Shown piece by piece: positions 23,830 through 36,677 of a DNA stretch of 64,000 nucleotides. The stretch lies in contig NC_080067.1 of NCBI RefSeq assembly GCF_949987535.1, positions 56,974,405-57,038,404 of the forward strand, read 5' to 3'. A program made the position numbers and the translations under genes. This stretch comes from Balaenoptera acutorostrata (taxonomy: Eukaryota > Chordata > Mammalia > Artiodactyla > Balaenopteridae). Under the pieces are notes generated by a model. That model had not been told where the DNA came from and searched no databases. It saw only the letters and a program-made list of their open reading frames with translations. How positions within the stretch are numbered: the first letter of the stretch is position 1; the number at the start of each line of letters is the position of its first letter.

Positions 23830-24020
23830 TGGTCAGGTCCTGTCTCATCTGGGTTATCATGCTCGGTTCTGGGTATGTCCAGGGTCTTAACTCCAAATTG
23901 TATGATGAAACGTTGGAGGATCTGGAGGTGTTTACTGGGGAGAAGAGAAAACATAACAGGAATCTGTGATATCTTTAGGTATATCAGCATTGTGATGTGA
24001 AGGGATGATGAATTTGTTTT
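23830..24020 (+). mobile_element. CR1/L3 LINE 3' remnant
   Basis: 'tgatgaaacgttggaggatc' then 'gtgtttactggggagaagag' and 'gggatgatgaatttgttttg' follow the conserved 3' region of the CR1-like L3 LINE. A short internal part appears deleted. The minus-strand open frame over it is not an exon. Confidence 0.65.
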
Positions 24021-24054
24021 GTGTTAGTTTATACATTTGAAAGAGTACTATCTA

Positions 24055-24310
24055 GAATTACGAGTTTGATTCTCAGTTTTTTCACTGGTGATGTGACTTA
24101 AATTCTGAACTTTAATTTTCTCATCTCTAGTATAAATAACAAATTAATAATCAGAGTCTATTTACAGGGTTTTTGTGAGGATTAAATGGCTTGATGTTTG
24201 TGGAAAGCTCTTCATAAATGTCTGAGTCCTCCACAAAGATTATAATAGCACATTGTGTAGTGCCTGGTGGTTTCATAATAGGTTCTCAATAAATATTTGT
24301 TGAAGTGATA
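24055..24310 (+). mobile_element. MIR SINE
   Basis: Long MIR copy: 'ggtgatgtgacttaaattct', 'tttttgtgaggattaaatgg', and the terminal 'ttctcaataaatatttgttg'. Confidence 0.75.
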
Positions 24311-25604
24311 AACAGCTGAATGAGTAGTTAAATGAGTAAAAAAGTAGATATTATATTAATATTTTCACAACTGTATAAAAAATGGAAGGGGTTTTAGGGT
24401 AAGGTATAGTGACCCTCATCACCAGAGACTGGAAATCAAACATTAGATGACTTTTTTGGCAGGTATGAATTATTTGGGTCATGTGTGAGCCGGGGGTTGG
24501 ATTAAAGAAGCTTTTAACATCCATTCCAACTTTAAGGTACTACTTTAATGATGTTTAGTTTGGCCTGGATTCACTCTACAGAAATGTGCTCAGTGGAAGA
24601 AGGACACACTGCAATTTGCCTTGTACCACATTGGAGAAGCACTATGGAAATGAGAGGGATCTAACCACTTCTGTTGCTGTAGTTTTGTATATAATGAAAG
24701 GTATCGAACTGGTTGATATAAACACCCATGGATACTAGGGTTCTCAGTACTTCGTTCTATTTTACTTATAAAATGATCATATCTATAAGACCTATATCTT
24801 TTTCTCCAGATGTGTCAATATTTTATCTTGCATCCAAAGGACCCCTATTACGGATTAGCTTAACACTAGAAGGTAGTTTATAGCACGCTTTCTTTCTTAC
24901 CCTATTAACTGCTTCAGATTATTCAATCATCAGATAATTCGTTTTCTCAGTTAATGATTTTTTTAGCATATCGAAACTTAAGATTTTTCTACTAGATCCC
25001 AGGATAAAATGCAACATTTTTACAGATTAAAATGTTTTCCCACATAGAACCACTTCATAGTCACTTTCAGTATAGGCGTGATAAAAAGTACTTGAATATT
25101 TTCTCCAATAATCTTTTACTATAAAATTGGTTTGTATCTTATGTGTAGGTGGGAAGTATGGGGATGCCCTGAGGTCAGGAGACCCTCTGTTCACTTGAGA
25201 GCTTTCTTGTGAAGGAGGATTGCTGCTGACTCACTCTCATTTTGTGGGGCTGACTGTGACTTCATTTGCACACAGATCCAACCTATTTTCATTTGGTAAT
25301 TGAAGGCATGTGAGCCAGAGGTGAAAACAATAGACCAGTTTCCATTTCTTATGCAAAGGCTGGCCATGAGACCAAGGGCATTGCTGGGGGAGAAACTGAG
25401 TTTTAGAACATAGAGAGTTAGAAATGGGGACAAACTAAGGAAAAAAAATGACAAGAAGCTCAACACAAGCAAAGCTGATGAGAGATGATAACAGAAAGGG
25501 ACACGCAGCCATGGCCTAATAGAGCTTTGGAAGGGGAGTCATTCAGATGTGGTGAGGGGAGGGAGAGTCACTGTGAAGATCTGGGTGGCCCTTTCCCTCC
25601 CAGA
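24311..25604. other. Intron, unique sequence
   Basis: No exon recognised. A weak MIR3-like tail may lie at about 24450-24545. The 93-codon minus-strand frame at 25191-25472 is not supported. Confidence 0.4.
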
Positions 25605-26078
25605 GTCATTTAAAATGAAACACTACTGGGATGAGTTGAATTTCGTTCCCTCAAAATTCCTATGTTGAGGTCTTAACCCCCAGTATTTCAGGATGTACCC
25701 TTATTTGGAGATAGGGTTTTTATAGAGGCCATCAAGTTAAAATGAGGTCTTTAGGGTGGTCCTTAACCCAAAATGACTAGATAACAGGATATTGGGACAC
25801 AGTCACTCACACAGGGAGACTACCTTATGAAGATGAAGGCAGTGGTTGAGGTGATGCTCCTACAGCCAAGGTATGATAAAGATTGCCAGCAAACCACCAG
25901 AAACGAGGGGAGAGGCATGGAACTGATTCTTCCTCACAGCCCTCAGAAGGTACCAACCCTGCTGACACTTTGAATTTGGACAATCAACCTCCAGAACTGC
26001 GATGATAAACTTCTATTGTTCAAGCCACTCAGTTTGTGGTACTTTGTTACAGCAGTGTTAGCAAATTAATACAGCTAT
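25605..26078 (+). mobile_element. MaLR/MLT-type LTR
   Basis: 'gagttgaatttcgttccctc', 'tatgttgaggtcttaacccc', 'ttatttggagatagggtttt' and the terminal 'tcagtttgtggtactttgtt' follow a MaLR-style LTR in sense orientation. No internal genes adjoin it. It abuts a DNA transposon on its right. Confidence 0.6.
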
Positions 26079-26081
26079 AGA

Positions 26082-26576
26082 CAGTCCCTGACTTATGATG
26101 GTTCGACTCATAATTTTTCGACTTTATGATGGTGCAAAAACGATATGCATTCAGTAGAGACCGTATTTTGAATTTTGGTCTTTTCCTGGGCTAGCAGTAT
26201 GGGGTCTGATACTCCTGTGATGCTGGGCAGCCACAGTGAGCTGCAGCGCCCCGTCAGCCACGTGACCCGAGGGTAAACAACCCATACACTTATAACCATC
26301 CTGTCCCCATACAACCATCCTAGTTTTCACTTTCAGTACAGTACTCAGTACCGTAAATTACATGAGCTACTCAATACTTATTATAAAATAGGCTTTGTGT
26401 TAGATGATCTTGCCCAACTGTAGGCTAATTTAAGTGTTCTGAGCACATTTAAGGTAGGCTAGACTAAGCTATGATGTTCAGAAGGTTAGGTGTATTAAAT
26501 AATTTCCAACTTACAGTATTTTTAATTTATGATGGGTTTATTGAAATGAAACCCCAATGTAAGTTGAGGAGATCTG
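26082..26576 (+). mobile_element. Tigger-group non-autonomous DNA transposon
   Basis: Starts CAGTCCCTGACTTATGATGG and ends with the imperfect inverted counterpart (reverse complement CAGATCTCCTCAACTTACAT). The interior text 'aataggctttgtgttagatg' and 'ttaaggtaggctagactaag' is a known Tigger-derived pattern. There is no transposase. Confidence 0.75.
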
Positions 26577-26951
26577 TACTAAGCCATATAGCTCAATTAA
26601 GTTCTAATTTTCCCCCCATACATAACTTTGATGATTTCTACCTTTCACTTTTCCTGTCAGTTAATGCTCCCTACTTTGTTGGTGCCTCCTGCACAGGCTT
26701 AGTATACACCTTGGGAAACAGTGTAGTTTCTTTCCAATAATGGCAATTAGAGGAGGTTGATCTCAAACATAAACGCATGGGTAAATTATGTGGAGAAGGA
26801 AGACACTGGGCTTGAAATGGGACTTCCTATTGGATTTCATGTAGTCTGGATTTAGGAGAGAAGATTAGGTATGTTTGTACATGTTCATGCATCAGGAATT
26901 GGGTGAGGATTTTTTTGTTTTTAATTAAAAATTTTTAAAAAAGGGAAGGAT
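26577..26951. other. Intron, no feature assigned
   Basis: No exon recognised. An 89-codon plus-strand frame at 26471-26740 is partly transposon and unsupported. Confidence 0.35.
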
Positions 26952-27228
26952 TTTTTTAAAAATTAATTTATTTATGGCTGTGTTGGGTCTTCGTTTCTGT
27001 GCGAGGGCTTTCTCTAGTTGTGGCAAGCAGGGGCCACTCTTCATCGCGGTGCGCGTGCCTCTCACTATCGCGGCCCCTCGTTGCGGAGCACAGACTCCAG
27101 ACGCACAGGCTCAGTAATTGTGGCTCACGGGCCCAGTTGCTCCGCGGCATGTGGGATCTTCCCAGACCAGGGCTCGAACCCGTGTCCCCTGCATTGGCAG
27201 GCAGATTCTCAACCACTGCGCCACCAGA
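26952..27228 (-). mobile_element. CHR-type SINE (antisense)
   Basis: Young-looking CHR copy with the 'gctgtgttgggtcttcgttt' body, lacking the last few bases of the usual 5' end. It faces the sense SINE at 27278 across about 50 bp, forming a large inverted repeat. Confidence 0.9.
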
Positions 27229-27277
27229 CATGCTTTTAAAGATGTCTTTTAAGAAGACAAAAGATAGATGAAATAAG

Positions 27278-27601
27278 GGGCTTCCCTGGTGGCGCAGTGG
27301 TTGAGAATCTGCCTGCTAATGCAGGGGACACGGGTTCGAGCCCTGGTCTGGGAAGATCCCACATGCCACGGAGCAGCTGGGCCCGTGAGCCACAATTGCT
27401 GAGCCTGCGCGTCTGGAGCCTGTGCCCCGCGACGGGAGGGGCCGCGATAGAGAAAGGCCCGCGCACCGCGATGAAGAGCGGTCCCCGCACCGCGATGAAG
27501 AGTGGCCCCCGCTTGCCGCAACTGGAGAAAGCCCTCGCACGAACCGAAGACCCAACACAGCCAAAAATAAATAAATAAATAAATAAATAAATAAGAAAAT
27601 C

Positions 27602-27634
<33 letters not shown>
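27278..27634 (+). mobile_element. CHR-type SINE (sense)
   Basis: Bounded by a perfect 19-bp duplication AAAAGATAGATGAAATAAG (27259-27277 and 27635-27653). The A-box region is 'gtggcgcagtggttgaga' and the B-box 'ggttcgagccc'. The tail is AATA repeats followed by about 30 A. It carries an internal 24-bp tandem duplication (27463-27486, 27487-27510). Confidence 0.95.
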
Positions 27635-27640
<6 letters not shown>

Positions 27641-27653
27641 TAGATGAAATAAG

Positions 27654-28263
27654 AATTGGATCCTCAGGAATAAATATGTTTCTATGACTGTAGTGGTGGT
27701 TACAGAACGAGGATGTTTTTCCAGCGGTTAGCGGTGTGGACCACAGAGGATTTGTTAACATTAGTTTCCTTGCTCTGTTCCAGTTTAGTTTCCAGACCAA
27801 ATGCTTTTAAATATTTATCATCCAAAATGGTTTGAATTTTAATTCTTATTAGAATGACAATTGTTTTTAAACAGGCTTGAAATTAATTTCTAAAATAAAC
27901 TTAGTTTCTGAAACGGAGTTGTTTCTGCTATTCATAATATATCAGTTTCCTTTAGCTTTTGGCTAGCATTCAAACAAATAAGCCTCATATTTCTCCATTT
28001 AAATTTAGTGAATTTTGTATGTTAGTTGGTATTTTAGTCATAAAAGTACAATGTGGAAATCTAAGTCATCTACCTGTGATATGTTACAAAATGTGCAAAA
28101 AACTTCCTGCTAAACTGTATTACCAAGTCCTAATTGAAAATTCCCATAATGATAGCACTTTAAAGAAATTATGTTTAGTATACAGTTAAAGCGCAATTAT
28201 GAAACCTTGCTATCACTTCGTTCACGAAACAATGTATCATGGCTTTTTAAAATTTTAGTTTTT
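27654..28263. other. Intron, unique sequence
   Basis: No exon or repeat recognised. Confidence 0.4.
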
Positions 28264-28655
28264 GGGACTTCCCTGGTGTTCCAGTGGCAAAGAATCCGCC
28301 TTCCAATGCAGGGGACGCGGGTTTGATCCCTGGTGGGGGAACTAAGATCCCACGTGCCGCAGGGCAACTAAGCCTGCACACCACAACTACTGAGCTCTCG
28401 AGCCTCAACTAGAGAGCCTGTGTGCTGCAAACTACAGAGACCACGTGCTCTGGAGCCCACGCCACAACTAAAGAAGAGAAAACCCGCATGCCACAACTAG
28501 AGAGAAGCCTGTGTGCCGCCGTGAAGAGCCCACATCCCCCAACGAGCGCCGCAGCAAAAGATCCCATGTGCTGCAACGAAGATCCTGCGTGCCGCAACGA
28601 AGAAACAACACAGCCAAATAAATATTTTAAAAAATAAAATAAAATAAAATTTTAT
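28264..28655 (+). mobile_element. CHR-type SINE, long variant (sense)
   Basis: Head 'gggacttccctggtgttcca', B-box-like 'ggtttgatccctggt', then an expanded middle in which phrases such as 'gccacaactagagag' and 'tgccgcaacgaag' recur. The tail is AAAATAAAATAAAATA. Older and longer than the other copies. Confidence 0.85.
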
Positions 28656-31600
28656 TTTATTTTTTAAAATTTTTATTTTTTAAAATATTTATTTTTCCAT
28701 ATTTAATGGCATAATTAAGGTTTGAGTATATATTTTTTAAACTTTTTATTTTGAGATAATTGCAGATTCACATGCATCAGTAAGAAGTAATACAGGAAGA
28801 ATCTGTGTATTCTTTATCAGTTTGCCCCAATGGTAACATCTTGCAAAACTTTGGTAGAATATTACAGCCAGGATATTGACACTGATACAGTCAAGATATA
28901 GAACAGTTCCATCACCACAAGATCTCTTGTGTTGCCCTTTTATAGCCACACCCACTTTCCTCCTGGCTCCACCTCCTTAACCTCTGGCAACCACTAATCT
29001 TGTTCATTTCTATAATTTTTTCATTTTAAGAAGGTTGTATAAATGGAATCATATAGTATATAACTCCATTAGTCTCTGGGGATTTATTCAGTTTGTTGTG
29101 TGTATCAACAGTTTGTTTCTTTTTATTGCTGAGTAGTATTCCATGGTATGGATGCACCACAGTTTAATGATTCACTCTTTGAAGGATATCTAGATTACTT
29201 CCAATTTTTGGCTATTATAAATTAAGTTGCTATGAACATTTGTTTACAGGTTTTTGTGTGAACATTAGACTTCATTTCCCTGGGATAAATAAATGCCTAG
29301 GAGTATAATTGCTAAGTCATTTGTTAGTTGCATAATTAGTTTTTTAAAGAAACTGTCATATAGTTTCCCTCAGTGGCTGTATTGTTTTACATTCCCACCA
29401 GCAGTGTATGAGTGACCCAATTTCTCTGCATTGACACCAGCATTTAGTGCTGCTACTAATTTTTATTTTAGCCACTTTGATAGGTGTGGAGTGATTTATT
29501 GCATTGCGGTTTTAATTTGCATTTCCCTAATAGCTAATGATATTGAATATGTTTTAATGTGCTTATTTGACATTCTCTTTGGTGAAATGTCTATTCATGT
29601 CTTTTCCCCACTTTCAAATTGAATTAACTTTTTAATTTTTTATGGTTGAATTTTGAGAGTTCTTTATAAATCAAAATACTTGTCTTTTTTTGGGCATGTG
29701 GTTTGCAAATATTTTCTGTCATTCTGTAACTTGTCTTTTCATCCTTTTAAACAGAATCTTTCACAGAGCAAAAGTTCTCAATTTTGATGAAGTCTAATTT
29801 ATCAATTAGATTTTTATGGATCATACTTTTGGTGTCAAGTCTAAGAATGCTTTGCATAGACTAAGATTCCAAAGATTTTCTCCTATGTTTTTTTCTAAAA
29901 GTTTCACATTTTGAGTCAATTTTTGTATCAAGTGTCAGACTTAGGTCAAGTTTTTTGTTTGTTTTTTGGTTTGTTTTTACCTACAGATGTACAAATACTC
30001 TTGCACCATTTATTGAAAAGCCTATCTTTTGCTTTATTGAATTGCTTTTGTGCCTTTATAAAAAAATCAATTGAGCATATTTATATGAATTTACTTATGG
30101 TTTTCAATTTTGTTTCATTGATCTTTGTGTCTATCATTCCACTAATACCACAGAGTCTTGATTACTGTAGCTATATAAAAAGTTTTGAAATCCAGTAGAC
30201 TGATTCCTTTCAGTTCACTCTTTTTCTAAAGTGTCTTAGCTATTCTGTTTACTGTGGCTTTCCATAAATTTTAAAATAGTCTTGTCTTTATGAAAATTCT
30301 TGCAGAGATTTTAATAGGAATTGCATTAAACCATCAATTTTGAGAGATTGATGTCTATACTATGTTGAGTCTTCCAATCCATGAACACAGCATGGCTCTC
30401 CATTTATTTAGATCTTTGCTTTCTTTCGTTACAGTTTCGTAGTTTTCAGTATACAAGTCCTGTGTATGTTTTGTTAGAATTACACCAAAGCATTTCACTT
30501 TTTCTGAAATTTGTATATGGTACTATATTTAACATTTTACTGTCCCTGATTATTGCTAGTATATTGAAATACAATTGAGTTTTGTATGTTTACCTTGTAA
30601 CCTTAATGAACTCACTTATTTTAAGAATTTTTTTTTTTGGTTTACTTTTTTTTTGTTTTTCTGTGTTGACAATAATACTTACATTATTGACGAAGTTTTA
30701 TTTTTTCCTTCCCGATCTATATGCCTTTTCTTCCTTTCTCTTGCCTTTCTGCAATAGTTGGAATTTCTAGCACAATGTTGAATAAGAGTGCTGAGAGCAG
30801 ACATCCTTGTCTTGTTCCTGATTTTAGGGAGAAAGCATTTAGTCTTTCACAATTAAGTATGTTAGTTCTAGGGTTTTTGTAGATGCTATTTAACAATTTG
30901 AGGAGATCCTCTTCTATTTGTAGTTGTCTGAGAGTTTTTATCATGAATGGGTGTTAAGTTTTGTCAATTTTTTAATGCATCAATTAATATGATTATGTGA
31001 TTTTTTTTTCTGTATTTTGTTGATATGGTAGATTACATTGAATTTTAAATATTCAAATAGCCTTGTTTGCATCTCTGGAATGAACTTCACTTGGTTATGG
31101 CATATAATTCTTTTAATATATTGCTGAATTCTATTTGCTAACATTGTAAAAATTTTAAAAAAGATTTTTGCAAGTATATTCATAAGAGATATTAGTTTTC
31201 AGGGTTTTGGGGTTTTTTTTTTCTTTGGTTTTGGTTTTTTTTTTTTTTGGTACTGTTTTTGTCTGTTTGGTATCAGGTAATACTAACTTTATAGCATGAA
31301 TTGGAGAGTGCTTCCTTCTCTTATACCTTTTGAAAGAGATTGTGTAGAACTGGTGTCAAACCAGCTGGGCTTAAAGATTTCTTTTGGAGGAGTTTAAAAT
31401 TATGAATTAAATGTCATTAATAGTTACAGAGTGATTCAACTTATTTCATATTGGGTGAGTTATGGTACTTTGTGTTTCTTGAGAAATAGGTACATTTCAT
31501 CTACATTGTTAAATTTTTATGTGTAGAGTTGATTGTAGTAGTCCCTTATTATAATTTTGATGTCTGCAGGGTCTATAGTGATATCCTATTTCATTCCTGA

Positions 31601-33239
31601 TATGGATGATTTTGTCTTCTCTCTTTTTTCCTTCATTAGTCTTACAAGAGGTTTGTAAATTTTATTGATCTGTTCAAAGAACCAGCTCTTTGTTTCATTG
31701 ATTTTCTCTATTTTTCTGTTTTCCATTTCATTGGTTTCTAGCCTTACCTTTATTATTTCCTTTTATATTTCTGTTTTGGGTTTATTTTGCTCTTCTTTTA
31801 CTAGGTTTTTGAGTCAAGGCTTCAATTATTGATTTGAGATTTTTTTCCTCTTTTATAATGTATGCATTTGGTGTTCTAAATTTCTCTTTCAGTGCTGTTT
31901 TAGCTGTATCCCACAAATATTTATATGTTATATTTTAATTTTCATTCAATTCAGTGTATTTTTTCACTTTCCTTGATACTTCTTTTTTGTTTCATGGACT
32001 ATTCAAGTATTTAGAACATTTCCTGTTATCTTTTTATTATTGATCTCTAGTTTGATTCTGCTGCAGTTGAAGAAAACCTTCCTTAATATTTCAGTTTTTA
32101 AAAATCTGTCAAAGTTCATTTATGGCCCAGGATATGGTCTATTTTGGTATATGTTCTGTGGACACTTGAAAAGATGTGTATTCTGCTGTTAGTGGATGGA
32201 TTATTTTATAAATGTTGGTTAGATCCCATTGGTTGATGGTGTTATTGAGTTCTATATCCTTGCTGATTTTTCTGTTTACTTGTTCTATCAACTGTTGAGA
32301 GAGAGGGTTTGAAATCTCCAACTATAATTGTGGACATGTCTATTTTTCCTTTTAGTCCCTTGAGTTTTTGTTTCATATATTTTGCAGCCCTGTTGTTTGG
32401 TGCATACACATTTAGGATTGCTATGTCTTCTTGGTGGACTGATTCTTTTATTATTACATAATGTTTCTCTCTGTAATGTCCTCTCTGTCTCTGATCACTT
32501 TCTTTTCTCTGAAGTCTACTTTGTCTGATATTGATATAGCCACTACTGCTTTCCTTATATTAATATTTGTATGGTATATCTTTTTACCTTTGATTTTTAG
32601 CCTGCCTATGTCATTATATTTGAAGTGAATTTGTAGACAGCATACAGTTGGATTATAATTTTAAATCAATTTTGCCAGTTTGTGTCTTTTAATTCTTGTA
32701 TTTAGACCATTTACATTTAATATAATTGTTGGTATGTTAGGACTTAGTTTGTCATTTTATTTTTTGCTTTCTTTTTGTTCTCTTTGGTTTTTGCTTCTCT
32801 TTTTTTCCCTTACCTTCCTATGGATACTTGAACATTTTTTATAATTTCATTTTAATATATTTAGAGTGTTTTTAGTCTATTTTTTATATAACATATTTAG
32901 TAGTTGTTCTAGGATAATCAGATATTTTCAGTCTACTGGTGTCTTTGTTTTAGGTTCTATTGAAGTTAAGAAACCTTGCCTTTTTAAATGTCTCTTTACC
33001 TTCCTTCATTTATTTTTTCTCCTTTCTTAGTATATTAGTTATACTTCTTTTTTTTTTTTTTGACTTTTTTTAGTGGTTGACCTAGAGTTTGCAATATGCA
33101 TTCACAACTAATCTAAGTCTACTCTCAAACAACACTATACCACTACACAGGTAGTGTCAGTACTGTATAATAATAAAATAATCCTAATTCCTTTCTCTAG
33201 TCCCTTGTATCATTGCTGTCATTCATTTTATTTATATAT

Positions 33240-33340
33240 AAGCAAACAAGCATTTGTATTATATATACATATATGTATAACATATATTATATATGTACAT
33301 ATATATGTATTATAAAACACACACACCTAAAACATATATA
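33240..33340. repeat. TA/TACATA-rich low-complexity tract
   Basis: Alternating TATATA, TACATA and ACACAC words at about 33236-33342, within the old antisense L1. Confidence 0.7.
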
Positions 33341-33377
33341 TAAGCATATGTAATTGAATATATTGTTGCTATTATTA

Positions 33378-33665
33378 AATTATTTATTTATTTATTTATT
33401 TCTGGCTGTGTTGGGTCTTCGTTTCTGTGCGAGGGCTTTCTCTAGTTGCGGCGAGCGGGGGCCACTCTTCATCGCGGTGCGCAAGCCTCTCACTATCGTG
33501 GCCTCTCTTGTTGCGGAGCACAGGCTCCAGATGCGCAGGCTCAGCAGTTGTGGCGCACGGGCTTAGTTGCTCCGCGGCATGTGGGATCTTCCCAGACCAG
33601 GGCTCGAACCCGTGTCCCCTGCATCGGCAGGCAGATTCTCAACCACTGCGCCACCAGGGAAGCCC
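33378..33665 (-). mobile_element. CHR-type SINE (antisense)
   Basis: Perfect 17-bp duplication TATTGTTGCTATTATTA at 33361-33377 and 33666-33682. Body close to the young CHR consensus. Inserted into the old L1. Confidence 0.95.
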
Positions 33666-34348
33666 TATTGTTGCTATTATTATTACACATCTTTTCTTGC
33701 ATGCTGTCTACTTTATCCATTAGAGTCCTTACTGTATTAATCATTGTTGTGTTAAATTTCTAGTCTGATAATTACAACATCTCTGCCATATCTGCTTCTG
33801 ATGATTGCTTTTTCTCTTCAAATTGTGTTTTTGGCCTTTTGGTATGCATTGTAATTTTTTTCTTGATAGCTGGACATGATGTACTGGGTAAAAGAAACTG
33901 CTATAAATAGACCTTTAGTAATGTGGTCCTCAGTTGTGAGGGGAGGGGAAGCATTCTATAGTCCTATGATTAGGTTTTAGTCTTTTAGTGAGCCCATGCT
34001 TCTGGACTGTGAACTTCACAAGTGTTCCTCAGTTTTTTTCTCCCCCCTTAGGTGGGACAGAATGGCTAGTGTGGGCTGGAGTTAGGTATTTTCCTTCCCC
34101 AGGTAAGTTAGGCCCTGATAATATCCCAGAAGATGAGGCTCTGTTTAACTAGTTTCCTCTGAGGGCAAGACTTGCTAAGAAGAAAAGAGTGCTCTGGCAT
34201 ATTTCAGAGTGGTTCCTTTTCCCCTCCTCCTCCCAGAGGCCCAAGGGTATTTTTCTCTGATATTTACAGTGAGAACCTGGTTGAGCTCCTGGAGGTAAAT
34301 CTCATAATATTGTGTGACTCCCTCTATGACTGAGTCCCCCTAGAGTTT

Positions 34349-34642
34349 TTTTTTTTTTTTTTTTAATATTTTATTTTTGGCTGTGTTGGGTCTTCGTTTC
34401 TGTGTGAGGGCTTTCTCCAGTTGTGGCGAGCGGGGTCCACTCTTCATCGCGGTGCGCAGGCCTCTCACCATTGCGGCCTCCCTTGTTGCGGAGCACAGGC
34501 TCCAGACGCGCAGGCTCAGTAGTTGTGGCTCATGGGCCCAGTTGCTCCGCGGCATGTGGGATCTTCCCAGACCAGGGCTCGAAGCCGTGTCCCCTGCATT
34601 GGCAGGCAGATTCTCAACCACTGCGCCACCAGGGAAGCCCCC
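34349..34642 (-). mobile_element. CHR-type SINE (antisense)
   Basis: Perfect 12-bp duplication CCCCTAGAGTTT (34337-34348 and 34643-34654). Inserted into the old L1. Confidence 0.95.
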
Positions 34643-35477
34643 CCCCTAGAGTTTATAATACTCAGAGTTGTTGGCACAGCAATTTGTCAGTTATAATTCC
34701 AGCTTTCCAACCCCAGCACTGGTTCCCATGGCAGTTTCTGCTCACAAGTCTCTGCTCCAGAAAGCCACATCTCCCTGCATTCACCTGTTAGTCTCTCCCT
34801 TCTTGGGAGCAGTGATTTGTCCTGTCTTGTCCACTCTCCTATTTGCCCAAGAAGGGTTATTGATTTTTTCAGTCTGTTCAGCTTTTTACTTGTTTTTAGG
34901 ATGGAGTGGTGAATTCCAAGCTGCTTATATGTGGAACTGAAAAACAGAACTCCACGTATATTTAGAATCACATTACACTGTTATTATTTTTGCTTGCACC
35001 GTCAAACATAATGAAGAGGACAGTCTATTGTTTTTACTCATACTTCTGCTTTCTGTGTTCTTTCATTTTTCTTGATATTTTACAGTTCTTTCTTTTATTG
35101 TTTCCTTTCTATTTAGAGAACTTCCTTCAGCCATTTTTTAGGGTAAGTTATCTGATGACAAATTCTCTTAGTTTCCTTCATCTAAGAATGTCTTGATTTT
35201 CTCTTCATTCCTGAAAGATATTTTTGTTCAGTATAGCATTCTGTGTTGACAATTCTTTTCTTTCAGTATTTGAAAAATGTGCCACTTATTTTTGGCCCCC
35301 ACATATTTTACTGAAAAATCCACTGTCGTTCGAATTGTTTTTCCCCTATAGTTAGTGAATCATTTCTTTTTTTGCTGCTTTCAAGATCTTTCTTTGTCTT
35401 TAAGGTTTAGAAGTTAGACTATGCTGCATCCTGGTGTGAATTTGAGTTTATCCAGTTTGGGATTCACTCAAATTCTT

Positions 35478-35811
35478 TTTTTTTAAAAAATTAATTAATT
35501 AATTTATTTTTGGCTGTGTTGAGTCTTCCTTGCTGCTCACGGGCTTTCTCTAGTTGTGGTGAGCGGGGGCTTCTCTCTGTTGCAGTGCGCAGGCTTCTCA
35601 TTGCAGTGGCTTCTCTTGTTGCAGAGCATGGGCTCTAGGCACACGGGCTTCAGTAGTTGTGGCTCGCGGGCTCTAGAGCGCAGGCTCAGTAGTTGTGGTG
35701 CATGGGCTTAGTTGCTCTGTGACATGTGGGATCTTCCCAGACCAGGGCTTGAACCCGTGTCCCCTCCATTGGCAGGCGGATTCTTAACCACTGTGCCACC
35801 AGAGAAGCCCC
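35478..35811 (-). mobile_element. CHR-type SINE (antisense)
   Basis: Perfect 10-bp duplication TCAAATTCTT (35468-35477 and 35812-35821). More diverged than its neighbours, with an extended middle. Confidence 0.92.
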
Positions 35812-36605
35812 TCAAATTCTTGAATCTATAGTTTTCTGTCTTTTGCCAAATTATGGAGGTTTTCAGCTATTATTTCTTTGGGTACTTTTTCATTCCTGTC
35901 CATTTTCTCCTGTCCTTCTGGGATTCTGTTAACATGAATATTAGATTTTTTGTTTTAGACTCACAGCTCCTTGAGGATCTTTTCATTTTTTTTTTCAGTC
36001 TATTTTCTCTGTTGTTCCAATTGGATAATTTATATTGTCTTATCTTCAGTTCATTGATTCTTTCCTCTTTCCCCTTCATTCTGATGTTGAGCCCCTCCAT
36101 TGACTTTCTTATTTTGGTTATTGTATTTTGCAGTTCTAAAATTTCTATTTGGTTCTTCTTAAGTCTTCTATTTCTTTGCTGAGATTCTCTATTTTTTTAT
36201 TGAGGTATAGTTGATTTACAATATTATATTAGTCTCAGGTATACAATGTAGTGATTTGAAATTTTTATGGATTATACTTCATTTATAGTATAAACTATTA
36301 GCTATATTCCCTGTGCTGTACAATATATCATTATAGCTTATTTTATACGTAGTAGTTTGTACCTCTTAATCCCCTACCTCTATCTGCCCCTCCCCCCTTC
36401 CCTCTAGTATGTTTTCTGTATCTGTGAGTTTGTTTCTTTTTTGTTATATTCATTTTTTTGTGTTTTAGATTCCACATATAAATGATATCAGACTATTTGT
36501 CTTTCTCTGACATTTCACTAAGCATAATACCCTCTAGGTCCATCCATGTTATTGTAAATGGCAAAATTTCATTCTTTTTGATGGCTGAGTGGTATTCCAT
36601 TGTTT

Positions 36606-36620
36606 GTGTGTGTGTGTGTA

Positions 36621-36677
<57 letters not shown>
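36606..36677. repeat. Compound (TG)n(TA)n(CA)n microsatellite
   Basis: TG repeats lead into TA repeats and then CA repeats, so the tract is close to self-complementary. It lies in the second L1 directly after 'tggtattccattgt'. Confidence 0.9.

Noticed and set aside
23772..23990. Minus-strand 72-codon frame preceded by an apparent splice acceptor (ttctcttctccccag), exon-like
   Set aside because: The plus strand here matches the conserved CR1/L3 LINE 3' region, and no good donor follows. The pyrimidine tract is the complement of the repeat's purine-rich text.
27290..27355. tRNA-like A-box and B-box, possible tRNA gene
   Set aside because: They form the tRNA-derived head of a CHR SINE with an A-rich tail and target duplication. 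No cloverleaf typical of a functional tRNA is expected.
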